Assembly (NCBI GenBank): GCA_035041965.1
Contig: JAPYMA010000525.1
Location: forward strand, 103,047 to 167,046
Direction: 5' to 3'
Length of the DNA stretch: 64,000 nt
Origin: Anisakis pegreffii
Taxonomy: Eukaryota; Nematoda; Chromadorea; Rhabditida; Anisakidae
Shown here: in pieces, positions 52,480 to 63,560 of the stretch
Position numbering within the stretch: the first letter of the stretch is position 1
Layout of the letters: every line of letters starts with the position of its first letter
Translations under genes and position numbers: made by a program
Notes under the pieces: model-generated
Database searches by the model: none
The model's input: only the letters and a program-made list of their open reading frames with translations
Told to the model about the DNA's origin: nothing

Positions 52480-52995
52480 ACTCACCCATCAAAATTTAAT
52501 AAAATTCTAAACTTTGTCAGATAACTTCTTTTGCGTGATAATGATGTGATGCTGTTTTTCACTGTAGTTGATGAACATCAACTGTTGTTTTATTATCATG
52601 CTACCATCAACCTAGTTTAATATCAGATCTACGTGCAGCCACTCGTTTAAAATAGTGATTTTATGAACACTTGATACACTATTTGATTGACATTACGTCT
52701 GTTTTTCATCACAAATGTGGTACATTCAGTCAACAAGGCAACCGAAAAAGTGGGATTGTCGCAAATAACAAAAAAAGTACCGAACCACGCAATAACGTGA
52801 GAAGGCAATAAACAAGGGATATTGTATGTTGCAAATTTTGAAGATACGGTGTCGATAAGGTCTTGGAGGTGGAAATTCGTGTATCGAATGCATCGCTTAT
52901 CGAGACTTTCGGCAACTTTTAGTAGCAGGTGAGAGGGTGGGAGTTATTTCGGTTTTTTATAAATCTGTTTAATAGAAAATGTTGAGGTTGGAGAA

Positions 52996-54250
52996 ATGCA
53001 GGTTTCAAGACTTACAGTTAGCTTTCATTACACTCTAAATTTCAGCAAAAAGAATGAATTAGAGATTGTTTCATTAGCATCTGGTGAAACTGATGGCTTT
53101 CAACGACCGAATGCTTTATCGATAGTTCGAAGTGATACCTCTGAAGAGAGACAAGCCGTACCGAAAGCAGGTATATCATTTGGCATCGCCAATTCAACCA
53201 TTTTCGAGTGGATCCGTTGTCAGTCGGAGCATTGGTTAACCACAAATTTAGCATTGAGATAGTGCTTGAATTTAGTATAATACTATTCGTTGAGCATATC
53301 CTTATCTTTTTAGATGAAACAGGATGAATCTCGTTCTTATGATCGTGTCATTATTCAGATGAGGAATGGTTTGAATTTCATTCCGTAACACCAACAAGTG
53401 ATGCGCACTCACCGATTGCGATTGTTGTTGATCACAACCAACATATTCCATCTTCATCGAATTTAATTAAAGACGAATTCAATCAACACAGTGCAATTTC
53501 ATCTTCATCAAAAAATGTTGCTGAAAGCTGCAATAACGTTACAACCAATGATCCAGTTGCAGATATTGAAATTATGGAGAAATCACTTATTTCTTTATTA
53601 GATGACTTTAGGTCGGGGAGAATGAATGCTTGTGAGTTGTTTTTAGTTGGATTTGGTTTTATTTTATCATTCCATCGAACTTACACTGATTTATTGACAA
53701 AGGTATGCCATTCATTTTAAATGTGATACCTCAGGAATTTTTTGAGTTAAAATGATCGAAATCATCCAATAATAATAATGGTAATATTTCTTTCTTCGCC
53801 AGATCGAGCCCGGGTCTACATAACAGAAATACATCCATAGGGGATAATAGCACTTATATTGTCGGCTGTTGGCCGACATGATAACGATGAAAGTATGATT
53901 GTATTTAGTGAGTGAAGAACGACTTAATCAAATGCGGAATGCACGTAAGGATATGGAAGAATTGACGGCATTCCATGTTAAACTGCATCGTCAACAGTTA
54001 TCCAATCAACCCACGTCAACGTACTCTTCTTGTGCTATCAGTTTTACATTTTTTTCGATCTTACATATGAGCAATATCAGATGGCATTATCTAAAGTTTT
54101 TGAAGACAGCTTCACCGCCAAAAAATAACAAACTAATGCACCTCCTCTCTCCCCATTCAAGCAGAAACATTCTTCAGTGATGCTGAATCTTTGGACGAGC
54201 AGTATGACGCACTCTTTCGAAGGCTTGATGAATTGCATAGTTCGATGTAA
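52996..54250 (+). CDS. CCDC28-family coiled-coil protein (4 exons, 204 aa)
   Basis: Exons 52996–53170, 53359–53631, 53909–53989 and 54165–54250 (TAA). All phases agree and the total is 615 nt, close to the roughly 200 aa of vertebrate CCDC28A/B. The conserved core spans exons 2–4: EIMEKSLISLLDDFRSGRMN, SEERLNQMRNARKDMEEL, then SLDEQYDALFRRLDELHSSM, matching the CCDC28 blocks LL-x-LL-x-DFHSGRLQAF, EQ-x-EHVR-x-MQEKLA and LD-x-LLS-x-LE-x-L-x-SSIQ. CCDC28B is a modifier of Bardet–Biedl syndrome linked to cilium length and TORC2; no enzymatic motif is expected. The N-terminal 58 residues are not recognisable and the start is a choice (an upstream exon is possible). The donor of exon 3 at 53989 was chosen by phase; 53944 is a stronger donor sequence and may be an alternative. 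Confidence 0.8.
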
Positions 54251-55388
54251 GATTTTTTTAGACAATTAGTTTTTGTTGGTGGTATTATACATCAACACTT
54301 GACTGTAACATGGAAAGTGGACGAAAAATGCAATGAGTACTAACAATAATATTGCTAATAACGAATACCATAATAATTTTGTTTTCAATGTGAACGCTGT
54401 AAAGAAGGCTATGAAGGCTATTCTTTGGACGTTTGAGTTGATGAGTTTCAATCATTCTTTTAAAGTTGAATTGTTCAGTACAATAACATTTTTAAAAAGT
54501 AATGAAACGGATGTTTAGGAGAACAATGGCGTTCGGGTATGATTCATCAGATTATTCGCAGAGCAATTCTTCAAATGTAACTATACCAGATGAAACAACT
54601 GCTTGAAATCCCCTCTTTCTACTTTGAAGTGTTAATGAAAAGCAAATGAGGGATGTATTACCCTTACCTGTATTAATATCTCTAAAGGGAACAAACAATA
54701 GGAGTCTGTTACTCCTAATCCTCTGAAGAAAGATGGAGACTTCGCACAGTGACATCGCTCCCTCAGCACACCACCAGACTTCTAGGCATTGTGCATGATC
54801 AACGAAGGCCCGTATGTCTCCTGTTAATGAATTTATTGTTACTCTCGTAATTGTGTTTTGCGATATTGTTCGCTCACTATTCTTTTTATCAAACGACTAT
54901 TATGTAACATTTCCAACGAAACTTGCACCGTTGATCATGCATGACTCCTTGTAAACAATTTTCTTCAAAGTTTATTAGCAGTGCTCCTTTCGTAACCAAT
55001 AATTTAACACAATTCGTTTTTACATTCACATATTTTATATATGTACCGTAAATATTGCCTAGAATAAACCATTTATAAGCCAAAGTGCTTGCAGCTGATT
55101 CGACTTAATGATAAACACGCAGATATGAAGAAACGTCAATTGATCATACGAAATAATGCGCACACATTAACACCCATCAAATATTTACAGGTTATAAACA
55201 GTTCCTTTTAACGTCTTTTTTTGGAAACGTTTGCCCAAAATAGACGACATCACTATTCAAACATTTTGAAGAATTTCCTGATGAGCATTCCAAACGACTC
55301 ATGATGAAAGCATCGTTGTATTCTCATCATCCACACTTCCAAAAAACAAAAACGTTTCGATTTAAACAATGTGAAATAACGATGACAG
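54251..55388. other. Convergent 3' region between CCDC28 and MCPH1 genes
   Basis: Two genes end towards each other across about 1.1 kb. No exon or RNA gene is apparent. It should contain both 3' UTRs and polyadenylation signals. Confidence 0.5.
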
Positions 55389-58300
55389 TTACAGGTCGGA
55401 AATATTTGACGTTGACTGGTTTACGTTTGAAGGCGTATAGACATAACACTCGTTTTCATTTAGTTTCATTGGTGTACCACTAATAGATATCGTTTCTACT
55501 TTGAGATTATCACATTTTGGCGTGCCGAACTCAGTGAACGAACTTTCAGATGATGTGTTACGATCGTCATCTTCATAAGCGATTTCAGAATCGTACACTT
55601 CAAGTTTTGAAACGAATGCCGTTGAAAAGTGTTGCGTAAGCTCATGCTCATATTCGGCGAAAGGTCTTCTTGAACCTTTTAGAATACTATCTGAAAACAA
55701 CTATCGATTAGCACGATCTGCGGAAAAACAGAAACGTTCCCTGGTTGAATCGAGACGTTTGCGTCACTAATGTTTTTGATTTTATTCAGAATTAATCTGA
55801 AAAATGAATATGCAGTTCAAAAAATTCTAACAATCAATTCAAGCAAATTCTAGATGAAATCGTAAGAATGAGATGCTGTAAGCCAACTTGAAACTGTAAG
55901 GTGGAGAAACGAAACGTAGCTTACCAATGACCCACTGAACAACCACTACTCGTACAGGCTTTGTTTTTGACATGAATTTGATGATATTTGAGCGATGCTT
56001 ACAACCACTTATTACAACATCAGCTTCACAGATTCGTTTCGTCAACTGAATCGAAGCAGCTTATTGAAAACGTTGAGCAAACAACGCAATTTCATTGAAG
56101 AAAACAATGAGTGATTTTACTTATCTGGTCAAATTCATCAGACGTAATGTCTTGACTGAATGATAATAGTACCATCATTGAATAGTTGAATGAAGCGTTA
56201 GATTTGTCAAATGTTGAAGCGTTAAGTTTAAATTTAAATGTTGAATATTTACACAATAAATACCTTGCCACCACCGTAAGAGATGAGAAATGTTATCGTC
56301 TCATAAGGTAGAGAACATCCTGTTGAAACGAAAAACAACTCTGAACCAGCAAATAAATTCTTCATCCCACGACCCTTGCAACGTTTATAGATTCTATACC
56401 ACTTCGGAATGCAATGAGTGTTCGTCGGATTTAACCAACAACCCTTTTCCCATGATTTATACACCTAGAATCATTTTCGTGCTCGTCATGTTTCGTTTCA
56501 AACAATCATTAAAACATGCAAAAGCAACAGACAAAAGAAAGTTGATAGTAAACTTCATTACATATTCAACTGTAACTGATTAATTTCAACTGCTCCTGTT
56601 CCTATCCATCTGCAGATGTAATCCACTTAAATATGCTCTAATTCTTATCAACTTTATCGAGAGCACAAAAACTGGAATTCGATCACAACTCAGTAAAAGG
56701 AAATGTTGTGAATTGATGAACCTACCCATTCTTCACCAACGATTCGTACGCCAATTAAGATTGCTTTCAAATGGTTCGATGTTATCCTGGTGTCGTTATC
56801 AACAACCAATACTTTTGTATGTTGATTCACACAACGTTTATATTCGTAAACACCTAGTCTTCTAATTCGTTCTCGTAACTGATTCTTCAAACTATAAAGC
56901 ATTTTAGTTACAAAGGATATCTGATGCTCTCGATGGTCAACAAGTGGTTAACAATCACTCGAAAACACATACGTTTCACAAGTCACTGAAATGACGATAT
57001 TACGTCTAATATGAGTGCGTTGATTGGTGAGTTCGGGTGGTGTAGGCATCAGTTGTAGTGCATTCAAAGCGTTCGATTTAGTTTTTACTGCAACTGGCTC
57101 AATGCGAAAGTCTGAAAGGATTTCACCCGTGGAACAGTAATGAATAACCTCAGATGATATATTCAATCACGGCTAACAAACAACGTTCTCGCCATAATCA
57201 CACTACGAATCTGAATCATTTTATCGCGATGAAGGCCATCAAGATAATCATCTCAATAAATCTTATCCGTCATCGGCGAAAAAATAAATTCAGTTCAAGT
57301 ATTCAGTAATGTACCGTTTAGTGCTGCGCTTATGAGGTCAATCTGTTCGTTGACACCATTTTTCTGAAATGAACCTAATTTGAATGGAATTTCACGAAGA
57401 ATTCAGAAGTGATATGAATGATATTTTGTAAAATTAGCATCCCAAAATGAATTCTCTTTTTTTTCAGTTTTCCATCAAAAAAAAACAACTGAAGTCTAAA
57501 TTCAACCAACTTCTTTCGGGCATCTTGAGTCATTCCTTATATGCTTTTCACTTGTTTGCTCGGATGCCATTTCCAGTTCTTCTTTTAACGAATATAACAA
57601 ATACGGAGCTTCCGAAACATACTTTCGTTGTTGGTTACATATGAAAAGAACGAAGTATATCATCCGCAAAATAAACATTCGCGTTGGTCGACAACAACAA
57701 AATTGCCCATGATATTGGGATGAATGCAATTTTGTTGAGACTATAAAGCGAATTTAATGAGAAGGCGCTAAAAGCTGGCATGCAAGCATTACTGTTCGGA
57801 AAACCTAAACCACATTTTCTCAAGGGTACGAGATGGTATTCCAGCGGACAGAGATGAGGTTTTATTGTTTATACATTAAAGCAAGCGAGCACAGAGTTCA
57901 AAGTATATATTTTTGGAAAGGCTAGAACGCACTCTGATGGGCTAGAACGCATTTATCCGTATTACATTTATCTACACCTACTGTAGTGGATGTTGTGAGG
58001 GGTGCAAGAACATTTTAACTGTTGTTGTAGGGGATCCGAGCACATCTTGAAAGTTTATAGTGGATGCAGAGACGGGGGGTGGGGGTGGGGAAGGATGAGA
58101 ACCACTGATGTAAACAAATCAAAAAATCAGTCAGTTTAAAAAACCAGTAACAAACTGCTTCATATCTTTTCCGCACAAACAACTAGATAAAAATGAATAC
58201 CACACTGACAATTCTGCTATTACTTGAAGAGACAAGAAAGCAGCCAAAATATGGACACAATCAACTTACTCTGAAATCCATAATGGAGAAACAATCAACG

Positions 58301-58712
58301 GACGACGTTTCAAAAGTAGCGCATTTTTACAAGTACGCGAATTGAAGTCTGTTGAGACCACGTGTGTCACATTCTCATTTAGTCTGAAAGTAACCATTCT
58401 GTACGGTAACGATTTCGAGAGAATCACACCAAAGAACTCGACATGCTTCAAGAAGTAATTTGTCAACAAACATCGGTGAAATCGATGCGCCCAATGTCAT
58501 CAGTTTATTGCGCAGTTTGTGCTCTTCTGTAGACACTCCATCCAAATGCACAATTACTCCTGAACATAAACAAGAGTTCAGTCGACAGAATAAACGAAAA
58601 CATAGTGATTCTTAAAGACAAGATTATGAAAAGTTACTCAATTACTACCAAGAAAACAACATGCCCTGAAGGATTGCTCGTCGTTTCGAGTTCTTCTCCT
58701 CTTTTTGTCCAT
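55389..58712 (-). CDS. mcph-1: Microcephalin (MCPH1) homologue with three BRCT domains
   Basis: Microcephalin acts in the nucleus in the DNA-damage response and in restraining condensin II. Exons on the minus strand: 58712–58649 (ATG), 58559–58472, 58383–58270, [at least one unplaced], about 57621–57511, 57363–57315, 57111–56973, 56891–56726, 56464–56264, 56045–55925 and 55690–55389 (stop). The first BRCT reads GVIVHLDGV…LMTLGASISPILNENVTHVV…RRPLIVSPLWISE. The C-terminal pair reads KVLVVDNDTRITSNHLKAIL…GVRIVGEEW|VYKSWEKGCWL, then MKNLFAGSELFFVST…LISYGGGK|LTKRICEADVVISG…VVVVQWVI|DSILKG. These match MCPH1 BRCT1, BRCT2 (CWVLSYDWVLWSLE) and BRCT3 (LFADQPVMFVS, KWVLDSI) in order. The final exon adds an acidic Ser/Thr-rich tail. 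The middle is short compared with vertebrates. The phase gap after 58270 shows one exon is missing from my model. Confidence 0.82.
58074..58094 (+). other. G-rich run, possible G-quadruplex
   Basis: Runs of 6, 5, 4 and 2 G separated by T, T and AA occur in an otherwise AT-rich intron of the MCPH1 gene (plus strand, so C-rich in its transcript). Four G tracts allow at least a two-layer quadruplex. Confidence 0.45.
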
Positions 58713-59660
58713 TTGAAGAAACAGATGCAGATCGCTGTGTATCAAACGAGAAACAACTTTCACTGTTTTCATCCGTCATTTTTACTTCAAAATCAATATA
58801 TCATCACTCGACAACTTGCATACAAATTGATGAGACTAAATTAAGTAGGTAAACGAGTGAAAAGTGACAAGTTATTTGTATGAGTTGGATTATTATAACA
58901 TAAAAGTATTCGTATCAAATTTAAACAATTGAAACTTCGCAAATGGTTTCAAATAGCTAAATATCCTAAGTTATGCGAAAATGAACCATTTTCGATGAGA
59001 AATATTCCACTTAGAAAACCCGTCTAATCAACTGCTGCTTAGATTTGATGTCCGTTCAGTTGATTGCATTCAAACCTTTGTTGAAGCGGGAAAACGAAGA
59101 AAGTGAGCGAATGGGTGGTCTTACTGTAGATATCCATCCGTCGTTGAACTGAGTCGATTTCGCTAAATGTCTTAATCACGAACAAAATTTGCGACACTAT
59201 GCTAGTTTTGTTTAGAAAGTAAAGTTATTTTTCGAAAATTTTCAAACAAGACAAAAAGTGATTCTTACAGATCCGCTCCTAAATGGTGCGCTATCATGGT
59301 CAACAATTATTTTGCTCAACTCACAATCAGTTATAAAGGAAAAAATCGATTATGTGAAACTACCATAAATGTTTGCTTTCGAGATAGCATAATTTCAATT
59401 TTTTCAAAGACATCATTCGATGGACACTTGAAGAAGAACTGAAAACTTTGCAATCAATCCTATACATATCGCGAAAACATTCTTTGAAAAGAAATAAAAC
59501 AAATGAATTTTTATGGTCATATATGGTGTACTGATTTGCTTCTGAACGCACTCATATTACGGCTGATTAGCGAGATGAATAGTTTTATGTGTCTTTCAAT
59601 TATTTTAATGTTTGGCACTTTTCGTATCAACTAAAGATTTATGAATATTTATTGGATTGA
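58713..59660. other. Gene-free stretch upstream of MCPH1
   Basis: Should contain the MCPH1 promoter. AT-rich, no exon or repeat recognised. Confidence 0.45.
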
Positions 59661-59689
59661 TATTTGGCTACGTTTAATTGTGCAAAGTA

Positions 59690-59940
59690 TTCACGGCAAC
59701 TAATTAAATACTCGGTTGTACTCACTTGGCCTGCTCGCCTAGCCAGCGGGGTGGCTACAATCAAGGCTAAAACAGTGCGAACGGAAACGCGAGCAGTGTG
59801 GCCAGCAACGTTACAAACGTTTGATAACCTGGCCAATCCAGGTAATCCAGGTAATATGGTGTACTAGGGATGAACCGGAAGTCCGATTCAGTGGCATTTG
59901 AAAAGCGGAATAAAGTGATTGCTAGTTATAAACGCTGATT
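59690..59940 (-). other. GC-richer segment, possible exon of an unrecognised gene
   Basis: This 200-bp block has about half G+C and no A/T runs, unlike its flanks. On the minus strand one frame reads FSNATESDFRFIPSTPYYLD followed by a hydrophobic helix (TFVTLLATLLAFPFALF) and a stop. A second frame reads ARLSNVCNVAGHTARVSVRT onward and ends at a strong donor (GGCCAA|GTGAGT, near 59722). Both look partly protein-like, so at most one is real. It may be a membrane-protein exon (for instance the start of a receptor), or a relic. I do not assign a function. Confidence 0.3.
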
Positions 59941-60139
59941 AGAACATGCTAAAAACTTTGTTTTCATGAAGTGAATGAATGAAAAAGAATATTAACCTCA
60001 AGTACATTGATAGCGATGCTTTAGTGGATGCTAGTTCCCTCATTGTAAGATGTACAAGTACACTATTACGGCTGGTGAGACGATCGGTTTCCTTAGCTGA
60101 CCACTGAAAAGTGGCCAATTAGTGAAGAGAAGAAGGCAA

Positions 60140-60475
60140 AAAGGTTCGGATTCTGACTTTGGAATTTCTTGCTTTTTATTTCCGAATTTTATTTTAGATC
60201 TAGTTTCGAGTTTTTTTAGGTCCTATAGCGTACACTAAGAGGTGTCATACCAGCTGCTTTGGAAATTCAAAAGGGGAACGGGGAAGAAAGTGTGTAATTT
60301 TTCAGAACTTATTTTTGTCTACTTGATAGTGAGCTATGGTGCTAGATGCGTCATAGCATAGTTGTAGTGTTGCTGTAGTGTGTTCGCGTGGCAGAGCACG
60401 GTTCGGATTCGGTTTTTGAATCTTTTAGCATTTTGTTGTTGGAATTTATTCCAGATCCAGCTTTAATGTTCATAT
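60140..60475. repeat. Pair of direct repeats with tRNA-like B box
   Basis: Copies near 60148–60230 and 60397–60475 share GGTTCGGATTC, then a T-rich stretch, GGAATTT, and TTTTA/TTCCAGATC.AG.TT. GGTTCGGATTC is close to the RNA polymerase III B box, and TAGCATAGTTGTAG about 45 nt before the second copy resembles an A box. These may be remnants of a tRNA-derived SINE. Confidence 0.4.
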
Positions 60476-60504
60476 ATCAATGCTGCTTGCAAAAAATGTT
60501 CCTA

Positions 60505-60533
60505 TCAATAGTGTTTGGTTGCAAAATACAACT
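60505..60533 (-). terminator. tRNA-Tyr 3' trailer with Pol III terminator
   Basis: The trailer contains the TTTT terminator (minus strand). The same 29-bp sequence recurs at 60929–60957 with one change, where no tRNA follows. Confidence 0.7.
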
Positions 60534-60618
60534 CCAGCCAGCCGGATTCGAACCAGCGACCTAAGGATGCCTGCGCCAACTCTACAGTCCTCCGCTCTAC
60601 CAACTGAGCTATGGCTGG
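60533..60618 (-). tRNA. tRNA-Tyr (anticodon GUA) with 13-nt intron
   Basis: Read on the minus strand from 60618: acceptor stem CCAGCCA pairs perfectly with TGGCTGG. The D arm is GCTC…GAGC, the anticodon stem GAGGA/TCCTT, and the loop CTGTAG…A with anticodon GTA. The T arm GCTGG/CCGGC carries TTCGAAT and the discriminator base is A. A 13-nt intron lies after position 37, the standard site for eukaryotic tRNA-Tyr introns. Internal A and B boxes are intact and a TTTT terminator follows 8–10 nt past the end (60522–60526). All stems pair, so it looks functional. Confidence 0.96.
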
Positions 60619-60928
60619 AACTGTTTATATTCTAGACCAACAGCACTCTCAATTAGTAATATTCCATTAAACTAATCATTCATCGATGGAACGGTTTCAC
60701 ATTTTATGAAATAATTAGAAGGAAATGAACAAAAACTATGTGATGAATGATATGTTCGGCAATTAATTCATTAACATTTCGATAGCGATGAAGAATTGAA
60801 ATTTATCAACAAGTTCATTTGTACCGTCGTCAATTGTCCACATGACAACCCAAAATTATCCTCAAGCGAGTAATTCGCCTCCCCTTCCTCTCCCGTATGA
60901 GAAACACTCGTCTATAGGATCAAAAGAT

Positions 60929-60957
60929 TCAATAGTATTTGGTTGCAAAATACAACT
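60929..60957. repeat. Second copy of the tRNA-Tyr trailer
   Basis: 28 of 29 bases match 60505–60533. The match stops at the base that would be the discriminator of the tRNA, and the adjoining sequence is unrelated. It is either a remnant of a lost tRNA copy or of a mobile unit. Confidence 0.65.
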
Positions 60958-61020
60958 TAAGCATTTCGAAATATTATTGAATAATGCCGGCAGAAATATG
61001 ATTTAAAAAATCAGTCAGCA

Positions 61021-61209
61021 ATGCTTTATCGGCCGCAAGAACCCTCTCAGGAGGATATGTCCATCATGAGAATCGCTGATACATCGATTATGCATAATGC
61101 ACACAATAGTTCCTCGCTTTATGAACCCAGTTCGCTTCAAAAATTTTGTCGTAATTCCAATTGGTCACAAACCGAACGTATTTTGCCATACTGGTTACTC
61201 AAAAATTGA
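61021..61209 (+). CDS. Unrecognised small open frame (62 aa)
   Basis: The frame begins MLYRPQEPSQEDMSIMRIAD, has a balanced composition without low complexity, and ends YWLLKN. A CAG three bases before the ATG could be a splice acceptor. No family is recognised and no continuation was found. It may be a lone exon or chance. Confidence 0.2.
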   Translation: MLYRPQEPSQEDMSIMRIADTSIMHNAHNSSSLYEPSSLQKFCRNSNWSQTERILPYWLLKN

Positions 61210-61855
61210 TTCATTCATTTTGGATTTATTGGTGGTGTAGTATATCATCAACATTAGTGACAGGCTCTTCATAGAATTCAAGATATGGCCGATGAGGAAA
61301 AAAACGGAACAAGAAAAAAAGAGAAAAAAAAATAGTTTGTCAAAATCATACTCATCTAAAAGTGCAATGAATTGAAAAAACGATTCGCAGAAATCTCGTC
61401 AAAAAATTTAGCACGTTTACATATTAGAAAGCTTATTGAATTTTTGCAAACTTCAATCGAAAACGATCATGACTCTTCGCTGACAACTTCGATTGTAACC
61501 TGGTTTGGCCGTAAATCGACAAGTATGATATGCGTTCGTGAATAATCTTATTACATGTACTCTAATGCTCAGTTCCTAATAGAATATAAAATGTTTTTAA
61601 CAAAACTCGTTTTCAAAAATTATGTAATACACAGTGTTGATCAAGAAAGAGACAAATTACACCACCCATATAAAGTTGAATCGGAGTTAAGATAACCAAG
61701 TAAATTGGAACTGTGCAATTGAAATTTGTTTTTGATGTGTGACTTGTTTCACTTCCATTCACTTTTCTACTATTAATCATTCCGTGCCGTTCATTTGCAT
61801 TTTTTTCGAGTAATTTCATTATCTATTCGGCTTCATTTGATTTCATTCAATTTTC

Positions 61856-61918
61856 AGTGAAAAGTGAAATTCACTTTTCACTTTTGAAAAAGGCATCACT
61901 TTTCAATGATGCCTTTTT
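61856..61918. repeat. Two adjacent perfect hairpins
   Basis: Hairpin 1: AGTGAAAAGTGAA (61856–61868) pairs with 61870–61882 across one base. Hairpin 2: AAAAAGGCATCA (61887–61898) pairs with 61907–61918 across 8 bases and ends in a T run. Both carry the word CACTTTTCA. The second resembles a bacterial terminator in shape only; in this setting it is more likely foldback repeat DNA. Confidence 0.65.
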
Positions 61919-63461
61919 TTGACTCTAACGTTTCACAGTCATTGCCTCCGAATGTTTGTTTTTGTAGGTGGCAAAACAAGAACAATTTTCTGCATAAGAA
62001 ACGTTTCCACCAAGCTCATAAACTCACTTTATGCATCTTCTAAACAATTTCCATTGGATTGCTCAAGTTCATTTCATGATTACATACATACGTTTGCTAA
62101 AACAACCATATTGAGGACATATTTGACTCAATGTCATATCTGAACCAGTGAGTGCCTTCCCAAACTATGTGCACTTCATCGAAGTTTCTCCATAGCTCAT
62201 TGAGTGCAAGAATTTTCTGATTCATGCTCTTTGATATTACTATAATTTATACTGAACATTTCCGTGATCATTCATAACTCGTTCTAAAAATTTCGACTCT
62301 GCCTCTCAGTCACTTGATAAAATTCTCTTCATTTCCGAGTCTTCTCGATTGTTGTCCACACAACTCCCTTGTTCGATCAATGCTTATCATTGATCACCAA
62401 TAATTCAAATGACGTGATAGGGAGTATTTCGTCCGATTCGACAGCAGTTAGATATTATGAAGGAATAAAATATCTGCACCTTACTATTAGCAATCATTGC
62501 ATATAAGCAATAGTTGCACAATCATTTTTCAATACATTTTCTCAGCCTGAACGTAGTGATTGGTTTCAAGCAAAATATCGGTGTACAACTTGGAAATACA
62601 CACTGAAAGTGTACTTTTGACGTTCCGCGCTAAAATGATAAACTGAAGGTTTGAAAATAGTTCCCAAATGTGTTGAGAAAGCATGTGACGCGAATATCCA
62701 TATCATTGTTATATTCGGTGCTCATTCTGCCTGTTAGAGAATATAACGGATGCATGACGGGGACATATATTGCATGATGGAGGGTTTATTGGAAACAAAT
62801 AATTGAGCAGCAAATTCAATTATTATGATTGTCACATTCGAGTTTCATGCGGTTTATCATGAACAAAAGTATATGGTTCGAATAATAAATCAATGATTGA
62901 ATTCTGCCAATCAATCACATAGCCATATACAGCTGTTCGTTCGATTTATCTTACTTACAGTTAGTTATCATATCATGTACTTTACTGCATTATGGGATTC
63001 TATCATTTCTGGAGCAAAGTACACAAAAGCACAACTGAAAAAATCCACCTTGGAAAAAAAAAACGTTTTTCAAGTGTTTATCCAAGCAAAATACACTTTT
63101 TGAATGATCAATCGGATTGTCACAGTAATTTGTCAGAGCAAAAAAAATGATTAGATCGATTAATGTATTGATTAATAACAGAAGCGAAAAACTGCTAGAT
63201 TCGCTGCTCACTGATCATTGTTATTTAATAAAACTCTGTGATTTCCCGATAACTCTTACTCACCTATCTAAACAAACTATTTATTATAGCATCTCTGCGA
63301 CCATAATTTTTTTTAGAATACCCTCTTGGAATGCTTTCTAATAATCAATAAAATATTGCTGCTGTGAATATTACCTACTCCTCAACACACAATCACATGA
63401 CCATAATGGTTATTTCAATTGTAATCACTTCTCGTCTTCATGGAAGTTATCCAATCCTTTC

Positions 63462-63560
63462 CCATAATAATAATAGTAATGGTAATAATGACAATAATTA
63501 TGATAATAATAATAATAAACTAATAATAATAATAACTATAACAATAACCCTAACCATGGA
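63462..63560. repeat. AAT-type imperfect microsatellite
   Basis: Units of AATAATAAT with ATGG, ACAAT and ACT interruptions, similar in type to the arrays at 8.35 and 13.55 kb. The Asn-rich frame across it is an artefact. Confidence 0.8.

Noticed and set aside
53042..53254. Minus-strand frame opposite CCDC28 exon 1
   Set aside because: The plus-strand reading gives phase-consistent splicing into the conserved CCDC28 core.
61887..61920. Rho-independent bacterial terminator
   Set aside because: The shape fits, but introns, a tRNA intron and eukaryotic genes throughout exclude a bacterial context.
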